Shown here in pieces: positions 9,838 through 20,050 of a stretch of 64,000 bases of DNA. The stretch covers positions 13,732-77,731 of the forward strand of contig JBDUDR010000001.1 of NCBI GenBank assembly GCA_040002845.1, given 5' to 3'. A model generated the notes under the pieces. It was given only the letters and a program-made list of their open reading frames with translations, did not search any database and was not told the origin of the DNA. The position numbers and the translations under genes were made by a program. The stretch comes from JBDUDR01 sp040002845. GTDB lineage: Bacteria > Actinomycetota > Actinomycetes > Propionibacteriales > Nocardioidaceae. Each line of letters begins with the position of its first letter. Within the stretch, counting starts at the first letter, position 1.

Positions 9838-11636
9838 TCCGCACCCATGAGGCGGGCAGCCTGCGGGCGGACCACATCGGCGCGACCGTGACGCTGGCCG
9901 GCTGGGTCGCGCGGAGACGTGATCACGGGGGCGTCGCGTTCATCGACCTTCGAGATGCCAGCGGGGTCGCGCAGGTGGTCGTTCGCGACGAGCGGGTGGC
10001 CCACCCGCTGCGCCCGGAGTTCTGCATCCGCGTGGTAGGCGAGGTCGCCGCCCGCCCGCCAGGGAACGAGAACGTGCAGCTGCCGACCGGCGCCATCGAG
10101 GTCGTCGCCGCTGAGCTCGAAGTCTTGTCGACAAGCGCCGCCTTGCCCTTCCCGATCGAGGAGCACCACACGACCCCGGTCAGCGAGGAGGTCCGGTTGG
10201 CCTACCGCTACCTGGACCTGCGGCGAGCCGACATGGCCGCGAACATCAGGTTGCGGGCCCGGGTGACCGGAATCATCCGCAGCGTCATGGAGGCGAACGA
10301 CTTCGTCGACATCGAGACCCCATATCTCACCAGGTCGACGCCGGAAGGAGCGCGCGACTTCCTGGTCCCCGTGCGCCTCCAGCCAGGATCGTGGTATGCG
10401 CTGCCGCAGTCACCGCAGCTGTTCAAGCAGCTGTTGATGGTGGCCGGGATGGAACGCTACTTCCAGATCGCCCGATGTTTTCGCGACGAGGACTTTCGTG
10501 CGGACCGTCAGCCCGAGTTCAGCCAGCTCGACATCGAGATGTCCTTTGTGGAGGTCGAGGACATCATGGCGTTGACCGAACAGGTGCTGGTCAGGTTGTG
10601 GCGGGAGGTCGCCGGTCATGAGATCGGCACTCCGATTCCCACAATGACGTACGCCGATGCGATGACCCGCTACGGCATCGACCGCCCCGACCTCCGGTTC
10701 GGCTGCGAGCTGACCGACTTTACCGCCTACTTCTCCGACAGCCCGTTCCGGCTGTTTCGAGGGCCGGACGAGCCCGCGGACGACTCAACTGCCGCCCCTC
10801 GCGACTGGCACGTCGGTGCTGTGGTCATGCCGGGCGGCGCGTCACAGGCGCGCAGGCAGCTGGATGCGTGGCAGGACTGGGCCCGCCAGCGCGGCGCCAA
10901 GGGGCTCGCGTACGTCCTGGTTCAGCCGGACGGTGAGCTCGGCGGGCCGGTCGCGAAGAACCTCTCAGCCCAGGAGCGGGCAGGTCTGGCATCACACGCG
11001 GGCGCCACGGCTGGTGACTGTGTGTTCTTCGCGGCAGGCGCCAGGCAGGACGCACTCGGGCTGCTGGCGGCCGCCCGGCTGGAGATCGGTGAACGCTGCG
11101 GACTGATCGACCACGACACGTGGGAGTTGGTCTGGGTGGTGGACGCTCCGATGTTCGAGCCCACAGAAAGCGGCTGGACGGCTGTCCACCACCCGTTCAC
11201 AGCACCGACCGTCGAATGCGCAGCCACGTTCCACGAGTCGCCGTCGAAGGCACTCTCCCAGGCGTACGACATCGTCGTGAACGGTTCCGAGATTGGTGGC
11301 GGCTCCATCCGCATCCACCAGCGGGAGACTCAGCAGCGGGTGTTCGACGTCATCGGCCTGAGCCAGGACGAGGCCCGGAGACAGTTCGGCTTCCTGCTCG
11401 ACGCGCTGGAGTACGGCCCACCTCCGCACGGCGGCATCGCCCTCGGCATCGACCGGCTGTGTGCCTTGCTCGCCGGTGTGCAGTCGATCCGAGACGTGAT
11501 CGCCTTCCCGAAGACCGCCTCGGGTGGTGACCCGCTGACCGGTGCTCCCTCTCCGATCAGCGCAAACCAGCGCCGGGAGGCGGGGGTGGATGCGGTCTCG
11601 GAGAAGGACGGTGTGGGGTCGAGCGCCTCGACGTGA
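9834..11636 (+). CDS. aspS: Aspartate--tRNA ligase
   Basis: 600 residues with a GTG start. An N-terminal OB-fold anticodon domain ([19 protein letters not shown]) is followed by class II motif 1, motif 2 ([20 protein letters not shown]), the bacterial GAD insertion domain in the middle, and motif 3 near the C-terminus (GIALGIDRL). The length and insertion fit the bacterial-type enzyme. Whether it also charges tRNA-Asn cannot be settled from this window. The last 35 residues are low-complexity. The following 217 bases hold no gene. Confidence 0.95.
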   Translation: MIRTHEAGSLRADHIGATVTLAGWVARRRDHGGVAFIDLRDASGVAQVVVRDERVAHPLRPEFCIRVVGEVAARPPGNENVQLPTGAIEVVAAELEVLSTSAALPFPIEEHHTTPVSEEVRLAYRYLDLRRADMAANIRLRARVTGIIRSVMEANDFVDIETPYLTRSTPEGARDFLVPVRLQPGSWYALPQSPQLFKQLLMVAGMERYFQIARCFRDEDFRADRQPEFSQLDIEMSFVEVEDIMALTEQVLVRLWREVAGHEIGTPIPTMTYADAMTRYGIDRPDLRFGCELTDFTAYFSDSPFRLFRGPDEPADDSTAAPRDWHVGAVVMPGGASQARRQLDAWQDWARQRGAKGLAYVLVQPDGELGGPVAKNLSAQERAGLASHAGATAGDCVFFAAGARQDALGLLAAARLEIGERCGLIDHDTWELVWVVDAPMFEPTESGWTAVHHPFTAPTVECAATFHESPSKALSQAYDIVVNGSEIGGGSIRIHQRETQQRVFDVIGLSQDEARRQFGFLLDALEYGPPPHGGIALGIDRLCALLAGVQSIRDVIAFPKTASGGDPLTGAPSPISANQRREAGVDAVSEKDGVGSSAST

Positions 11637-11853
11637 GTCCGCGAGGTCACGCAACTGGATTATGAGCGACCATGTCACCACAAAAGCGCAGTTCAGCCGC
11701 CAATTTGCGGGTCTTGGACAGGCCCCGGGCGCTGACCAAGCGTTCCCAGATCGTTACCAATCCTGGGCTGCGTCGTCGGTCTGGAGGCCATAGAGTCCGA
11801 AGAGGCCACAAGCCCAGAACTAGACACATCGTCCACCGGGGATGAGGTGACCC

Positions 11854-12858
11854 ATGTCGCTGCCGACGCCTGAGCTCATAACTGGTCACGATATGGGCGG
11901 CGCTTCGCTTATAGCAGCCGCCGAGCACCTCGCCGGGCGTTCGCCTAGCCGGATCGCGATGGATCGCCTTCGGTCCGACAAAGTGGCGATGGTCTCGGCG
12001 GTCGTCGTGTTCTTCTTCGTATTGATCGCCGTCTTCGCTCCGCTCATCACCAGGGCCTGGGGCGTCGACCTGCGCGGCGGCGACCCGGTCACGGACACCG
12101 ACCAGTTCGGCTTCCCGCTGATCGGACCGCCCTACCACGGCTTTATCTGGTCACATCCGCTCGGTCTGGAGCCGCTGAACGGCAACGACCTGCTCGCCGA
12201 GTGGGTCTACGGTGCCCGCACCTCTCTAGAGGTAGCGACCATCACGACAGCCCTCAGCACCATCCTCGGCGTCGTCATTGGACTGATCGCGGGGTTCTCA
12301 CGCGGCACGGGCGACAAGCTCATCTCCTTTGTGATCGACGTGTTCTTGTCGTTCCCGTTCCTGCTGGGAGCGCTGGCGATGGCGCCGATCATCCTCAACC
12401 GCTACGGCGCCAACGCGGCCGATTTGCAGCGTGCGTCCTTCTGGGCGCTCGTCGGCATCCTCACGTTCTTCGGGTGGATGCCGCTGGCTCGCCTCATCCG
12501 TGGCGAGGTGTTCTCCCTGCGAGAGCGCGAGTTCGTCCAGGCCGCTCGAGTGATCGGGGTGCCGACTCGGCAGATCCTGTTCAAGGAGCTGCTGCCCAAC
12601 CTGGTCGCGCCGATCGTCGTCTCGATCTCGCTCAACATTCCGGCGTTCGTGACCGCCGAGGCCGGATTCGCGTTCTTGGGCATCGGGCTCACTGGGCAGC
12701 CCTCGTGGGGACAGACGATCAACCGGGCCCAGGGCTACTTCCAGAGCGATCCGATCTATCTGTGGGCGCCGGTGATCGGGATCATGATCCTGGTGCTGGC
12801 GCTCAACCTGCTCGGCGACGCGGTCCGCGACGCCTTCGACCCGAAGACTCGACGATGA
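11854..12858 (+). CDS. Peptide-type ABC transporter permease (DppC/OppC family)
   Basis: 334 residues. An N-terminal cytoplasmic stretch is followed by a membrane helix (about 45-65), a periplasmic loop with the DppC-like PLGLEPLNGNDLLAEWVYGARTS segment, and then the permease core. The EAA loop that contacts the ATPase is EFVQAARVIGVPTRQILFKELLPN. It is the first gene of a five-gene uptake operon, with GAGGTGA upstream of the ATG as ribosome binding site. Permease first and binding protein second is the order also seen in Streptomyces bldK-type operons. The substrate is probably an oligopeptide but is not proven. The cassette sits between aspS and rarA. Confidence 0.88.
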   Translation: MSLPTPELITGHDMGGASLIAAAEHLAGRSPSRIAMDRLRSDKVAMVSAVVVFFFVLIAVFAPLITRAWGVDLRGGDPVTDTDQFGFPLIGPPYHGFIWSHPLGLEPLNGNDLLAEWVYGARTSLEVATITTALSTILGVVIGLIAGFSRGTGDKLISFVIDVFLSFPFLLGALAMAPIILNRYGANAADLQRASFWALVGILTFFGWMPLARLIRGEVFSLREREFVQAARVIGVPTRQILFKELLPNLVAPIVVSISLNIPAFVTAEAGFAFLGIGLTGQPSWGQTINRAQGYFQSDPIYLWAPVIGIMILVLALNLLGDAVRDAFDPKTRR

Positions 12859-12864
12859 AAGCAG

Positions 12865-12884
12865 ACACCGTGCACGCACGGTGT
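12865..12884 (+). other. Intercistronic hairpin between permease and binding-protein genes
   Basis: ACACCGTG (12865-12872) and CACGGTGT (12877-12884) form a perfect 8-bp stem with a CACG loop, directly after the permease stop and before the AAGGAG ribosome binding site of the lipoprotein gene. There is no T-tract, so RNA processing or stabilisation is more likely than termination. Confidence 0.55.
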
Positions 12885-12908
12885 TCAACCAAGAAGGAGA
12901 ATCAACCA

Positions 12909-14663
12909 ATGCGCTGGAAGAAACCAGTGATTGCCGCATCCGCGGTAGCGATGATGGCTGTCGCCGCCTGTGGTGGCGGTGGTTCAAGCACAACAGAGAA
13001 TCCCACCAACCAGCCCAGCGGACCCAGCGGCGCCGCAGGGAAGTTCATCGACATGTCGGCCAAGGCGCCGGCAGCTCCGATCCCAGGGGCCATCAAAGGC
13101 GGGACCATGACCGTCATGAGCGCCAGCGGTGCGACCACGATGGACCCCACCGAGGCCTACTACACCAACACGTCCTCGATCCTGGAGGCGTACGTCACGC
13201 GTTCGCTCACACAATACGAATACCGCAACGGCGACATGGTGCTGATTCCAGACCTCGCGACGTCCTGGAAATCCAACTCCGACTACACGAAGTGGACGTT
13301 CACCATCAGGACGGGCATCAAGTACGAGAACGGCGACCCGGTGACTCTTCAGGACATCAAGTACGGCATCATGCGGTCCTTCGACCGCGACACGTTCCCG
13401 ACCGGGGCGGACTACTCGAACCAGTACTTCAAGGACGGTGACACCTACAAGGGGCCGTATGCCTCCAACGCCGACTACAAGGGCGTGCAGATCAGCGGCG
13501 ACAAGCTGACAATCTTGATGGCGAGGCCATTCCCCGATATGCCCTACTGGGGATCGTTCCCGGCCATCGGCCCGATCCCTGCTGGTGATGCCAGTAACCC
13601 AGCCACCTACAAGAACCACCCGCTGGCGACTGGTCCGTACAAGTTCGCCGACTACCAGCAGGGTGTGTCGTTGACACTGGTGCGCAACGACCAGTGGGAT
13701 CCCAACACCGACCCGGGTCGGCGCGCCTATCCGGACGAGATCGACTTCACGTTCACCGATGAGACGGCGACGATCGACCAGACGATGCTGTCTGACAGCG
13801 GCACGGCTCAGTCGTCGCTGACCTATGACAACGTCGCCGCCGCCGACTACCCAACGGCCGTCCAACAGGCGCCGGACCGGTTGGTGAAGGGCACGACCCC
13901 GTGCACGGCAATGTGGCTGCCTGATATGCGCAAGATCACCGACATCAACATCCGCAAGGCGCTTGGGTACGCGTACCCCTATGAGGCCGCCTGGAAGGCC
14001 GGCGGCGACATCGTCGGGGTGACCAAGATCCCGGGTGTGTACATCATGCCACCGGGCACCCCCGGCCAGGGCACGTCGCCCTACGACGTGCTCGGCAACC
14101 AGGGTTCCCAGCCCGACACGGCAAAGGCCAAGCAGATCCTCACCCAGGCCAATAAGCTCCACTACGAGATCAAGTTCTTGTACGTCCGTGGCGATGACCT
14201 CGCCGAGGCTGCCAAGGACCAGATCGTCAAGAGCCTCACGGCGTCTGGCTTCAAGGCCACTCCGGTGGCAGTCGGGGTGAACCAGTACACGACCGTGCGT
14301 GCTGACCCGAACGCGGACATCAACCTACGTTCGTTCGGCTGGTGCTCCGACTGGCCGTCAGGCGCGTCATGGTTCCCACCAATCTTCAAGACAGTGCCAG
14401 GTGGCGAGGCAGGCCCGGCCAACTACGGATTCTTCTCCCAGCCGAGCGTGGACAAGAAGATTGAGACGATCGCGACCCTCCCGCTTGACCAGCAGCCCGA
14501 TGCCTGGGGCGCTCTCGATAAGTACATCGAAACGACCTACTACCCGGCGGTCGTCATCGGTTACTACGGCGACGTGTTCATGCACGGATCGAAGATCGGC
14601 GGCATGGAAAACGACACCGTGTTCGGAATGCCGACCTGGAAGCAGATGTGGGTCATGAAGTAA
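12909..14663 (+). CDS. Extracellular solute-binding lipoprotein (SBP family 5, peptide type)
   Basis: 584 residues. It has a lipoprotein signal peptide (MRWKKPVIAASAVAMMAVAAC) with the lipidated Cys at 21 in the lipobox VAAC, then a Gly/Ser linker. The mature part is of the DppA/OppA class: LIPDLATSWKSNSDYTKWTFTIR, then GIKYENGDPVTLQDIKYG. It captures the ligand outside the membrane and delivers it to the two permeases. The start is set by AAGGAG (12894-12899) and the signal peptide; the longer upstream frame is inside the permease gene. A strong hairpin follows the gene. Confidence 0.9.
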   Translation: MRWKKPVIAASAVAMMAVAACGGGGSSTTENPTNQPSGPSGAAGKFIDMSAKAPAAPIPGAIKGGTMTVMSASGATTMDPTEAYYTNTSSILEAYVTRSLTQYEYRNGDMVLIPDLATSWKSNSDYTKWTFTIRTGIKYENGDPVTLQDIKYGIMRSFDRDTFPTGADYSNQYFKDGDTYKGPYASNADYKGVQISGDKLTILMARPFPDMPYWGSFPAIGPIPAGDASNPATYKNHPLATGPYKFADYQQGVSLTLVRNDQWDPNTDPGRRAYPDEIDFTFTDETATIDQTMLSDSGTAQSSLTYDNVAAADYPTAVQQAPDRLVKGTTPCTAMWLPDMRKITDINIRKALGYAYPYEAAWKAGGDIVGVTKIPGVYIMPPGTPGQGTSPYDVLGNQGSQPDTAKAKQILTQANKLHYEIKFLYVRGDDLAEAAKDQIVKSLTASGFKATPVAVGVNQYTTVRADPNADINLRSFGWCSDWPSGASWFPPIFKTVPGGEAGPANYGFFSQPSVDKKIETIATLPLDQQPDAWGALDKYIETTYYPAVVIGYYGDVFMHGSKIGGMENDTVFGMPTWKQMWVMK

Positions 14664-14701
14664 CGTCCCAGATGACCGCGAGGTCTATGTAACGCCAACC
14701 A

Positions 14702-14734
14702 CCGGTGGGGCGGGCAGCTCGCCCGCCCCACCGG
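14702..14734 (+). terminator. Perfect 14-bp GC hairpin between binding-protein and permease genes
   Basis: CCGGTGGGGCGGGC (14702-14715) pairs without mismatch with 14721-14734 around a 5-base AGCTC loop. No T-run follows. Placed after the binding-protein gene and 25 bases before the next start, it most likely stabilises the upstream transcript end or lets only part of transcription through. That would give more binding protein than membrane components, a common need of such operons. Confidence 0.6.
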
Positions 14735-14758
14735 ACCATCGATCAAGGATTGCCAGTC

Positions 14759-15751
14759 ATGATCGGTTACATACTCCGCCGCATCGTCAGCGCGATACTC
14801 GTTCTGTTCGTCACGTCGAGCCTGGTCTTCGCGCTGTTCCTGTTCGGACCTTCAGACCCGTCACAGGCGCTATGCAACGTGAACCGTTGCACCGACGCCA
14901 AGCGCGCGCAGATCCACCAGTCGCTCGGCCTCGACCAGCCGTTCCTGTCTCAGTACGGGGATTGGCTCAAGGGCCTCTTCGTTGGTCGTGAAATATCATT
15001 CGGCCCCGGATTCCACATCGACTGCAACGCTCCCTGTCTTGGTGTGTCGTACATCACCAAGGAGGAGGTGACCCCCTACCTGATGAGTCGGTTCCCCGCC
15101 ACGCTGTCGATCGCCCTGGCCGGCTTCATGTATCTCGCGCTGGGCGTCGCCATCGGAGCGTTCGCGGCCCGAAGACGCGGCACCACGGTGGACAGATCGC
15201 TGGTGGCCAGCACCCTGGTGCTCAGCTCGATTCCTTTTTACATATTCGCCTTGATGTCCTACCTCTATATCGTGCTGAAGTGGGGCATCTTACCCGACAC
15301 TACCTATGTCCCGCTGACGGAAAACCCGCTGACCTGGGCGGGGCACATGATGTTGCCGTGGGCGGTGTTGGCGGCCTGGAACTGCGTCACCTACGCACGG
15401 TTCGGGCGCGGCTCGATGATCGACTCTCTGGGGGAAGACTACGTCAGGACGGCTCGGGCCAAGGGCCTGGGCGAGGCGTCGATCGTGGTCAAGCACGCCC
15501 TGCGCTCCGCCATCGTGCCCGTCATCACCATCTTCGGGATCGACATCGCGACATTGCTGGCTGGCACCATCTTTGCGGAGAAGATCTTCAACATCCAGGG
15601 GATCGGACTGACCGCCCTCGCGGCGCTGACGACCGGGGACCTGCCCGTGATCTCGGCCACCGTGATTATAGCCGCGGGCTTCATCGTCGTGGCAAACTTG
15701 GTGGTTGACCTGCTCTACAGCGTTCTCGACCCGCGAGTGAGGCTCGTGTGA
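14759..15751 (+). CDS. Peptide-type ABC transporter permease (DppB/OppB family)
   Basis: 330 residues with the family N-terminus MIGYILRRIVSAILVLFVTS as the first helix, the QSLGLDQPFLSQYGDWLKG segment in the periplasmic loop, and further helices. The EAA loop is DYVRTARAKGLGEASIVVKHALR. The periplasmic loop carries two pairs of cysteines (CNVNRC, CNAPC), which might form disulfides. An upstream in-frame start is possible but would run through the hairpin; the ATG at 14759 gives the standard N-terminus. The stop overlaps the next start as GTGA. Confidence 0.9.
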   Translation: MIGYILRRIVSAILVLFVTSSLVFALFLFGPSDPSQALCNVNRCTDAKRAQIHQSLGLDQPFLSQYGDWLKGLFVGREISFGPGFHIDCNAPCLGVSYITKEEVTPYLMSRFPATLSIALAGFMYLALGVAIGAFAARRRGTTVDRSLVASTLVLSSIPFYIFALMSYLYIVLKWGILPDTTYVPLTENPLTWAGHMMLPWAVLAAWNCVTYARFGRGSMIDSLGEDYVRTARAKGLGEASIVVKHALRSAIVPVITIFGIDIATLLAGTIFAEKIFNIQGIGLTALAALTTGDLPVISATVIIAAGFIVVANLVVDLLYSVLDPRVRLV

Positions 15752-16833
15752 CAGTGACGGAATCAGCTACCTCACCCTCTTCCTCAGCCGGCGACGAACC
15801 GTTCCTCGTCGTCGAAGACCTCAGCGTCAGGTTCCCCACCGCCGACGGGCTGGTTCAGGCGGTGACCGATCTCAGCTATGAAGTCGAGCTGGGCAAGACA
15901 TTGGGGATCGTGGGGGAGTCGGGCTCTGGCAAGTCCGTCTCCTCGATGTCTGTGATGGGTCTGCACGACAACAAGCGGGCCCAAAGTAGCGGATCCATCC
16001 GGGTCGACGGTGACGAGATCATCGGCATTAGCGAGAGCCGGATGCGCAAGATTCGTGGCAACAGGGTCGCGATGATCTTCCAAGATCCGCTCTCTGCACT
16101 CCACCCGTTCTACAGGGTAGGCAGGCAGATCGCCGAGGCATACCTCACACATCACTCGGATGCGACCAGGCGGGAGGCCCGAGCCAAGGCCATCGACATG
16201 CTCGACCGGGTGGGCATCCCACAACCCGATCATCGTGTGGACGACTTCCCGCACCAGTTCTCCGGTGGAATGCGCCAGCGCGCGATGATCGCGATGGCGT
16301 TGGTGAACGACCCGCGCCTGCTGATCGCGGATGAGCCGACGACCGCCCTTGATGTCACCGTTCAAGCACAGATCCTTGATCTGCTGCAGGATCTGCAGCG
16401 GGACTTCGGCTCAGCCATCGTCTTCATCACCCACGACCTCGGCGTCATCGCCGAGGTCGCCGACGAAATACTCGTGATGTACGCCGGACGCGGAGTCGAA
16501 CGCGGTTCCTGCAAGGAGATCCTCACCCACCCGGAGATGCCCTACACGTGGGGGCTGATGAGCAGCATCCCCGACGTCACGGGCGACACGTCAGCGCGTC
16601 TCCACCCGATCCCGGGCACACCGCCGAGCATGCTGGCCCCGCCCACGGGATGCTCGTTCCACCCTCGATGCACGTTCACCGACCACGTACCCGGCGACCT
16701 GTGTGTCACGCAGATACCCGACCTGCGGCCGGGGGGCCGGGGGCTGGGGCATCTGAAGCGCTGCCACATCGAGGACGTCGATGCGGTGTACGAATCCGAA
16801 GTCAAGTCGGACCTTGCGTGGGAGGAATCATGA
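15748..16833 (+). CDS. Peptide-type ABC transporter ATPase (DppD/OppD family)
   Basis: 361 residues. Walker A is GESGSGKS, the signature is FSGGMRQR, Walker B is LLIADEPT and the H-loop is ITHD. The C-terminal oligopeptide-ABC extension contains the cysteines of [18 protein letters not shown] and a later RC, which in this family can bind a metal or Fe-S cluster. The GTG start overlaps the upstream stop by 3 bases, and the end overlaps the second ATPase by 4. Confidence 0.92.
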   Translation: MTVTESATSPSSSAGDEPFLVVEDLSVRFPTADGLVQAVTDLSYEVELGKTLGIVGESGSGKSVSSMSVMGLHDNKRAQSSGSIRVDGDEIIGISESRMRKIRGNRVAMIFQDPLSALHPFYRVGRQIAEAYLTHHSDATRREARAKAIDMLDRVGIPQPDHRVDDFPHQFSGGMRQRAMIAMALVNDPRLLIADEPTTALDVTVQAQILDLLQDLQRDFGSAIVFITHDLGVIAEVADEILVMYAGRGVERGSCKEILTHPEMPYTWGLMSSIPDVTGDTSARLHPIPGTPPSMLAPPTGCSFHPRCTFTDHVPGDLCVTQIPDLRPGGRGLGHLKRCHIEDVDAVYESEVKSDLAWEES

Positions 16834-17879
16834 CGAGTGCCACGCAAAGCCCCCCGCTCCTTCGGGTCGAGAACCTCGTCAAGTACTTTCCGGTCAAATC
16901 GAGCGGCATCGTCAGGCGCGTCGTCGGTCAGGTCCAGGCCGTCGACGGGATCTCCTTCACGGTTGACACTGGCCGGTCCATCGGGATAGTCGGCGAGTCC
17001 GGCTGCGGAAAGACCACCACGGGCCGGTTGATCACCAGGCTCGAGGAGCCGACGTCCGGCTCGATGATGTTCGAGGACACCGACATCGCCAAGCTGGGCA
17101 GCGGTCAGCTGAAGGGATACCGCCGAGAGATCCAGATGATCTTCCAGGATCCCTACTCGTCACTCAACCCCCGGCACACCGTCGGCACGATCGTCGGCAC
17201 CCCGCTGCGCGTGCACAAGGTGGTTCCCGAGAAGCAGGTGTTATCACGGGTTCAGGAGCTGCTCGAGGTCGTCGGCCTCAACCCTGAGCACTACAACCGC
17301 TATCCCAGCGAGTTCTCCGGAGGACAGCGCCAGCGGATCGGGGTTGCCCGGGCGCTCTCGCTGCAGCCGAAGCTCATCGTCGCCGACGAGCCCGTGTCGG
17401 CCCTGGATGTGTCCATCCAGGCCCAGGTGGTCAACCTCCTGCAGGATCTGCAGAAGGAGTTCGGCATCGCCTTCGTTTTCATCGCCCACGACCTCGCGAT
17501 CGTTCGGCACTTCTGCCCAGAGATCGCGGTGATGTATCTCGGCAAGATCGTCGAGAAGGGTGACCGCGACACGATCTACCTGCGGCCGCACCATCCATAC
17601 ACGCAGGCCCTGCTCTCCGCGGTGCCCGACGTAAAGCAGGCGGCGATCGGTGGTCGCCGGGACCGCATCATGCTTGAGGGCGATGTCCCGAGCCCCATCA
17701 ACCCACCGTCGGGCTGCCGATTCCGCACCCGTTGCTGGAAGGCCCAGGACATCTGCACAGACGTGGAACCGCCGCTGATCGACTTCGGCCACGGTCACAC
17801 GGTGGCCTGCCACTTCGCGGCTCCGCCCGGTGAGGAGCGCACGACTCCAATAACCTCGGCGGCACCAGTGAACGCCTGA
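16830..17879 (+). CDS. Peptide-type ABC transporter ATPase (DppF/OppF family)
   Basis: 349 residues. Walker A is GESGCGKTT, the signature is FSGGQRQR, Walker B is LIVADEPVSALD and the H-loop is IAHD. The C-terminus has the CRFRTRCWKAQDIC cysteine cluster of the OppD/F extension. GGAGG (16821-16825) precedes the ATG, which overlaps the stop of the first ATPase. With that subunit it should form the heterodimeric motor of the transporter. Last gene of the operon. Confidence 0.92.
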   Translation: MTSATQSPPLLRVENLVKYFPVKSSGIVRRVVGQVQAVDGISFTVDTGRSIGIVGESGCGKTTTGRLITRLEEPTSGSMMFEDTDIAKLGSGQLKGYRREIQMIFQDPYSSLNPRHTVGTIVGTPLRVHKVVPEKQVLSRVQELLEVVGLNPEHYNRYPSEFSGGQRQRIGVARALSLQPKLIVADEPVSALDVSIQAQVVNLLQDLQKEFGIAFVFIAHDLAIVRHFCPEIAVMYLGKIVEKGDRDTIYLRPHHPYTQALLSAVPDVKQAAIGGRRDRIMLEGDVPSPINPPSGCRFRTRCWKAQDICTDVEPPLIDFGHGHTVACHFAAPPGEERTTPITSAAPVNA

Positions 17880-17888
17880 CCTGCGAGT

Positions 17889-19250
17889 GTGGAACCCGAA
17901 GGTCTCTTCGACATCCCGTCAGCACAGCCCAAGACCCCGGCTGGCAGCCTGACCGGGGTCGCTCATCCAGACACCCCGCTCGCCGTACGCATGCGTCCGC
18001 GCATCCTCGACGAGCTCGTCGGCCAAGACCAGCTGCTGGCAGCAGGATCTCCGCTGCGCCAGCTCATCGAGGAAGACAAGTCCTCGTCGCTGTTGCTGTG
18101 GGGTCCGCCAGGCACGGGCAAGACCACCATCGCTGCCATCGTGTCCGGTCAGACGGGTCGACGGTTCGTCGAGGTTTCCGCGGTGGTCGCCGGCGTGAAG
18201 GACGTGCGTGCCGTCATCGACGCGGCACGTCGTGATCTGGCGACGGGCGGACGCGGGACAGTGCTGTTCGTCGACGAGGTGCACCGTTTCACCAAGGCGC
18301 AACAGGACGCGTTGCTGCCTGGCGTCGAGAACCGCTGGGTCACGCTGGTGGCCGCCACCACAGAGAACCCGTACTTCTCGGTGATCTCACCGCTGTTGTC
18401 GAGATCGCTGGTGCTGACGTTGGAGCCGTTGAGCGATGACGCGATCCGCGAGGTGCTGCGCCGCGCGTTGGCGAGCGACCAAGGTCTCGCTGGACACTAT
18501 GAGCTGGCCGCGGACGCCGCGGACCACATCGTGCGGCTGGCCGGCGGTGACGCTCGACGAGCGCTCACCTATCTCGAGGGGGCCGTGCGGGCCGCGGAGA
18601 CGCAGCAGTCGCGAGAGCTCGACCTGGTCGCCGTCGAGACGGCCGCAAACCGCGCGGCTGTTCTGTACGACCGGCAGGGGGACCAGCACTATGACGTCGC
18701 CAGCGCCCTGATCAAGTCGGTTCGCGGGTCGGACGTGGACGCCGCGCTGCACTACCTGGCCCGCATGGTCGCGGCGGGGGAGGATCCCCGGTTCATCGCC
18801 CGCCGGCTGGTGATCTCGGCCAGCGAGGACATCGGGCTGGCCGATCCGACGGCGCTGCCAACCGCGGTGGCGGCGGCCCAGGCGGTGCAGCTGGTCGGCC
18901 TGCCGGAGGCGGCTCTCAACTTGGCACAGGCTGTCATCGCGCTCGCGCTCGCGCCGAAGTCGAACGCGGTCACCACGGCTCTGGGCGCAGCCACCGCCGA
19001 CATCGATGCCGGCCGCATCGGACCCGTCCCGGCGCATCTGCGGGGCTCGGGTTACCGCGGAGCACAGAAGCTCGGACACGGCGTTGGCTATCGCTACGCC
19101 CACGACTATCCGCGTGGCGTGGTGGCGCAGCAGTACGCCCCGGACTCGGTCACGGGGTCCGACTACTACCAGCCGACTCGACACGGAGCGGAGGCCGACT
19201 TCGCCGACCGGCTGGCTATGTTGCGCTCAATCCTGCGTGGGGAGGAGTGA
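17889..19250 (+). CDS. rarA: Replication-associated recombination protein A (AAA+ ATPase)
   Basis: 453 residues with a GTG start. Walker A is GPPGTGKTT, Walker B is [10 protein letters not shown] and sensor 1 is AATTENP. The C-terminal RarA/Mgs1 oligomerisation domain carries [17 protein letters not shown] and [19 protein letters not shown]. The family acts at stalled replication forks. rarA upstream of alaS with small genes between is normal in actinobacteria; here the transporter cassette separates it from aspS. Confidence 0.95.
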   Translation: MEPEGLFDIPSAQPKTPAGSLTGVAHPDTPLAVRMRPRILDELVGQDQLLAAGSPLRQLIEEDKSSSLLLWGPPGTGKTTIAAIVSGQTGRRFVEVSAVVAGVKDVRAVIDAARRDLATGGRGTVLFVDEVHRFTKAQQDALLPGVENRWVTLVAATTENPYFSVISPLLSRSLVLTLEPLSDDAIREVLRRALASDQGLAGHYELAADAADHIVRLAGGDARRALTYLEGAVRAAETQQSRELDLVAVETAANRAAVLYDRQGDQHYDVASALIKSVRGSDVDAALHYLARMVAAGEDPRFIARRLVISASEDIGLADPTALPTAVAAAQAVQLVGLPEAALNLAQAVIALALAPKSNAVTTALGAATADIDAGRIGPVPAHLRGSGYRGAQKLGHGVGYRYAHDYPRGVVAQQYAPDSVTGSDYYQPTRHGAEADFADRLAMLRSILRGEE

Positions 19251-19310
19251 TAGTCGACGGTCTCTGATAGCTGTGCAACCGCGGGCGGCACCGCGATAGG
19301 GTCGACCGCC

Positions 19311-19772
19311 ATGGACTCGACCTCGACCGCCGGGCTCGTGGTGGCGGCTGTGGTCGTCGTCGTTGCGTTCGTTGTCACCGTGGTGCTGGCCCAGGCGTTG
19401 GCTCGGGCGCGCAAGGAGTCTGCGCGTCTGCGTGGCGAACTGGCGGCCCTGACAGAGTGCATCGAGCGGCTTGCCGAGACCGACCGGATCCGCCGCGAGG
19501 CACCGCTCGTCCAACCAGGCGCGGTTGTTGCGCTGCCCGACGAGTACGTCATCACCGACGCGGGCAACGGTCGCAGGGTCGGCGACATCCCGTTGTCTCG
19601 ACGCACCATGGCGCTGACGATGGGGGAGCCGCTGGTGAAGGTCGCCGCGTTCTCATCCGGGGTCGGTCGGGCACTTCGTGAGGAGACGCGTGCGCACATC
19701 GCGTACCAGGTGCGCCGGGAGATGAAACAGCGGCGGCGCCAGCGCCGCCATGTCAGGAGGCGGGACCAGTGA
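19311..19772 (+). CDS. Small membrane-anchored coiled-coil protein, unknown function
   Basis: 153 residues. One N-terminal transmembrane helix (about 8-28) is followed by a short coiled coil (ARARKESARLRGELAALTECIERLAETD) and a soluble domain ending in a very basic tail (MKQRRRQRRHVRRRDQ). The arrangement is like the DUF948-type proteins often found between rarA and alaS, but I cannot assign the family firmly. Its stop overlaps the next small gene. Confidence 0.7.
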   Translation: MDSTSTAGLVVAAVVVVVAFVVTVVLAQALARARKESARLRGELAALTECIERLAETDRIRREAPLVQPGAVVALPDEYVITDAGNGRRVGDIPLSRRTMALTMGEPLVKVAAFSSGVGRALREETRAHIAYQVRREMKQRRRQRRHVRRRDQ

Positions 19773-20050
19773 GTCGGGCGTTCTGGTTTGCCGCCGGCGC
19801 CGGGGCCGGCGTGTATGCGGTCATCAAGGCCAGGCGAGCGGCCGACCGGCTGCGGCCCGCGGGCCTCGGAGACCAGCTCGCCGCCGCACAGATCGCCGGT
19901 CGGTTGTTCCTGCACGAAGTGCGAGAAGGGATGGCGGAGAAGGAAACGGAATTGCGGTCACGCCTTGGTCTGACCGACCCTGGAGTCCCAGACCAGCCGA
20001 GCCTGACCGAGAGCACCGGCGAAAGAGGCGCCCCTGATGGACACCGCTGA
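19769..20050 (+). CDS. DUF6167-type small membrane protein
   Basis: 93 residues with a GTG start and an AGGAGG site at 19755-19760. A hydrophobic N-terminus (FWFAAGAGAGVYAVIK) is followed by AADRLRPAGLGDQL and the family-like HEVREGMAEKETELRSRLGL. Proteins of this type lie directly upstream of alaS in many actinobacteria; their function is unknown. The 3' end overlaps alaS by 14 bases. Confidence 0.75.
   Translation: MSRAFWFAAGAGAGVYAVIKARRAADRLRPAGLGDQLAAAQIAGRLFLHEVREGMAEKETELRSRLGLTDPGVPDQPSLTESTGERGAPDGHR

Noticed and set aside
11637..11853. Promoter of the transporter operon
   Set aside because: Several weak AT-containing boxes exist, but no pair with acceptable spacing; no element is supported in this 217-base gap.
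12201..12908. N-terminal extension of the binding-protein gene
   Set aside because: It overlaps the permease gene in another frame; the true start has a ribosome site and a lipoprotein signal peptide.
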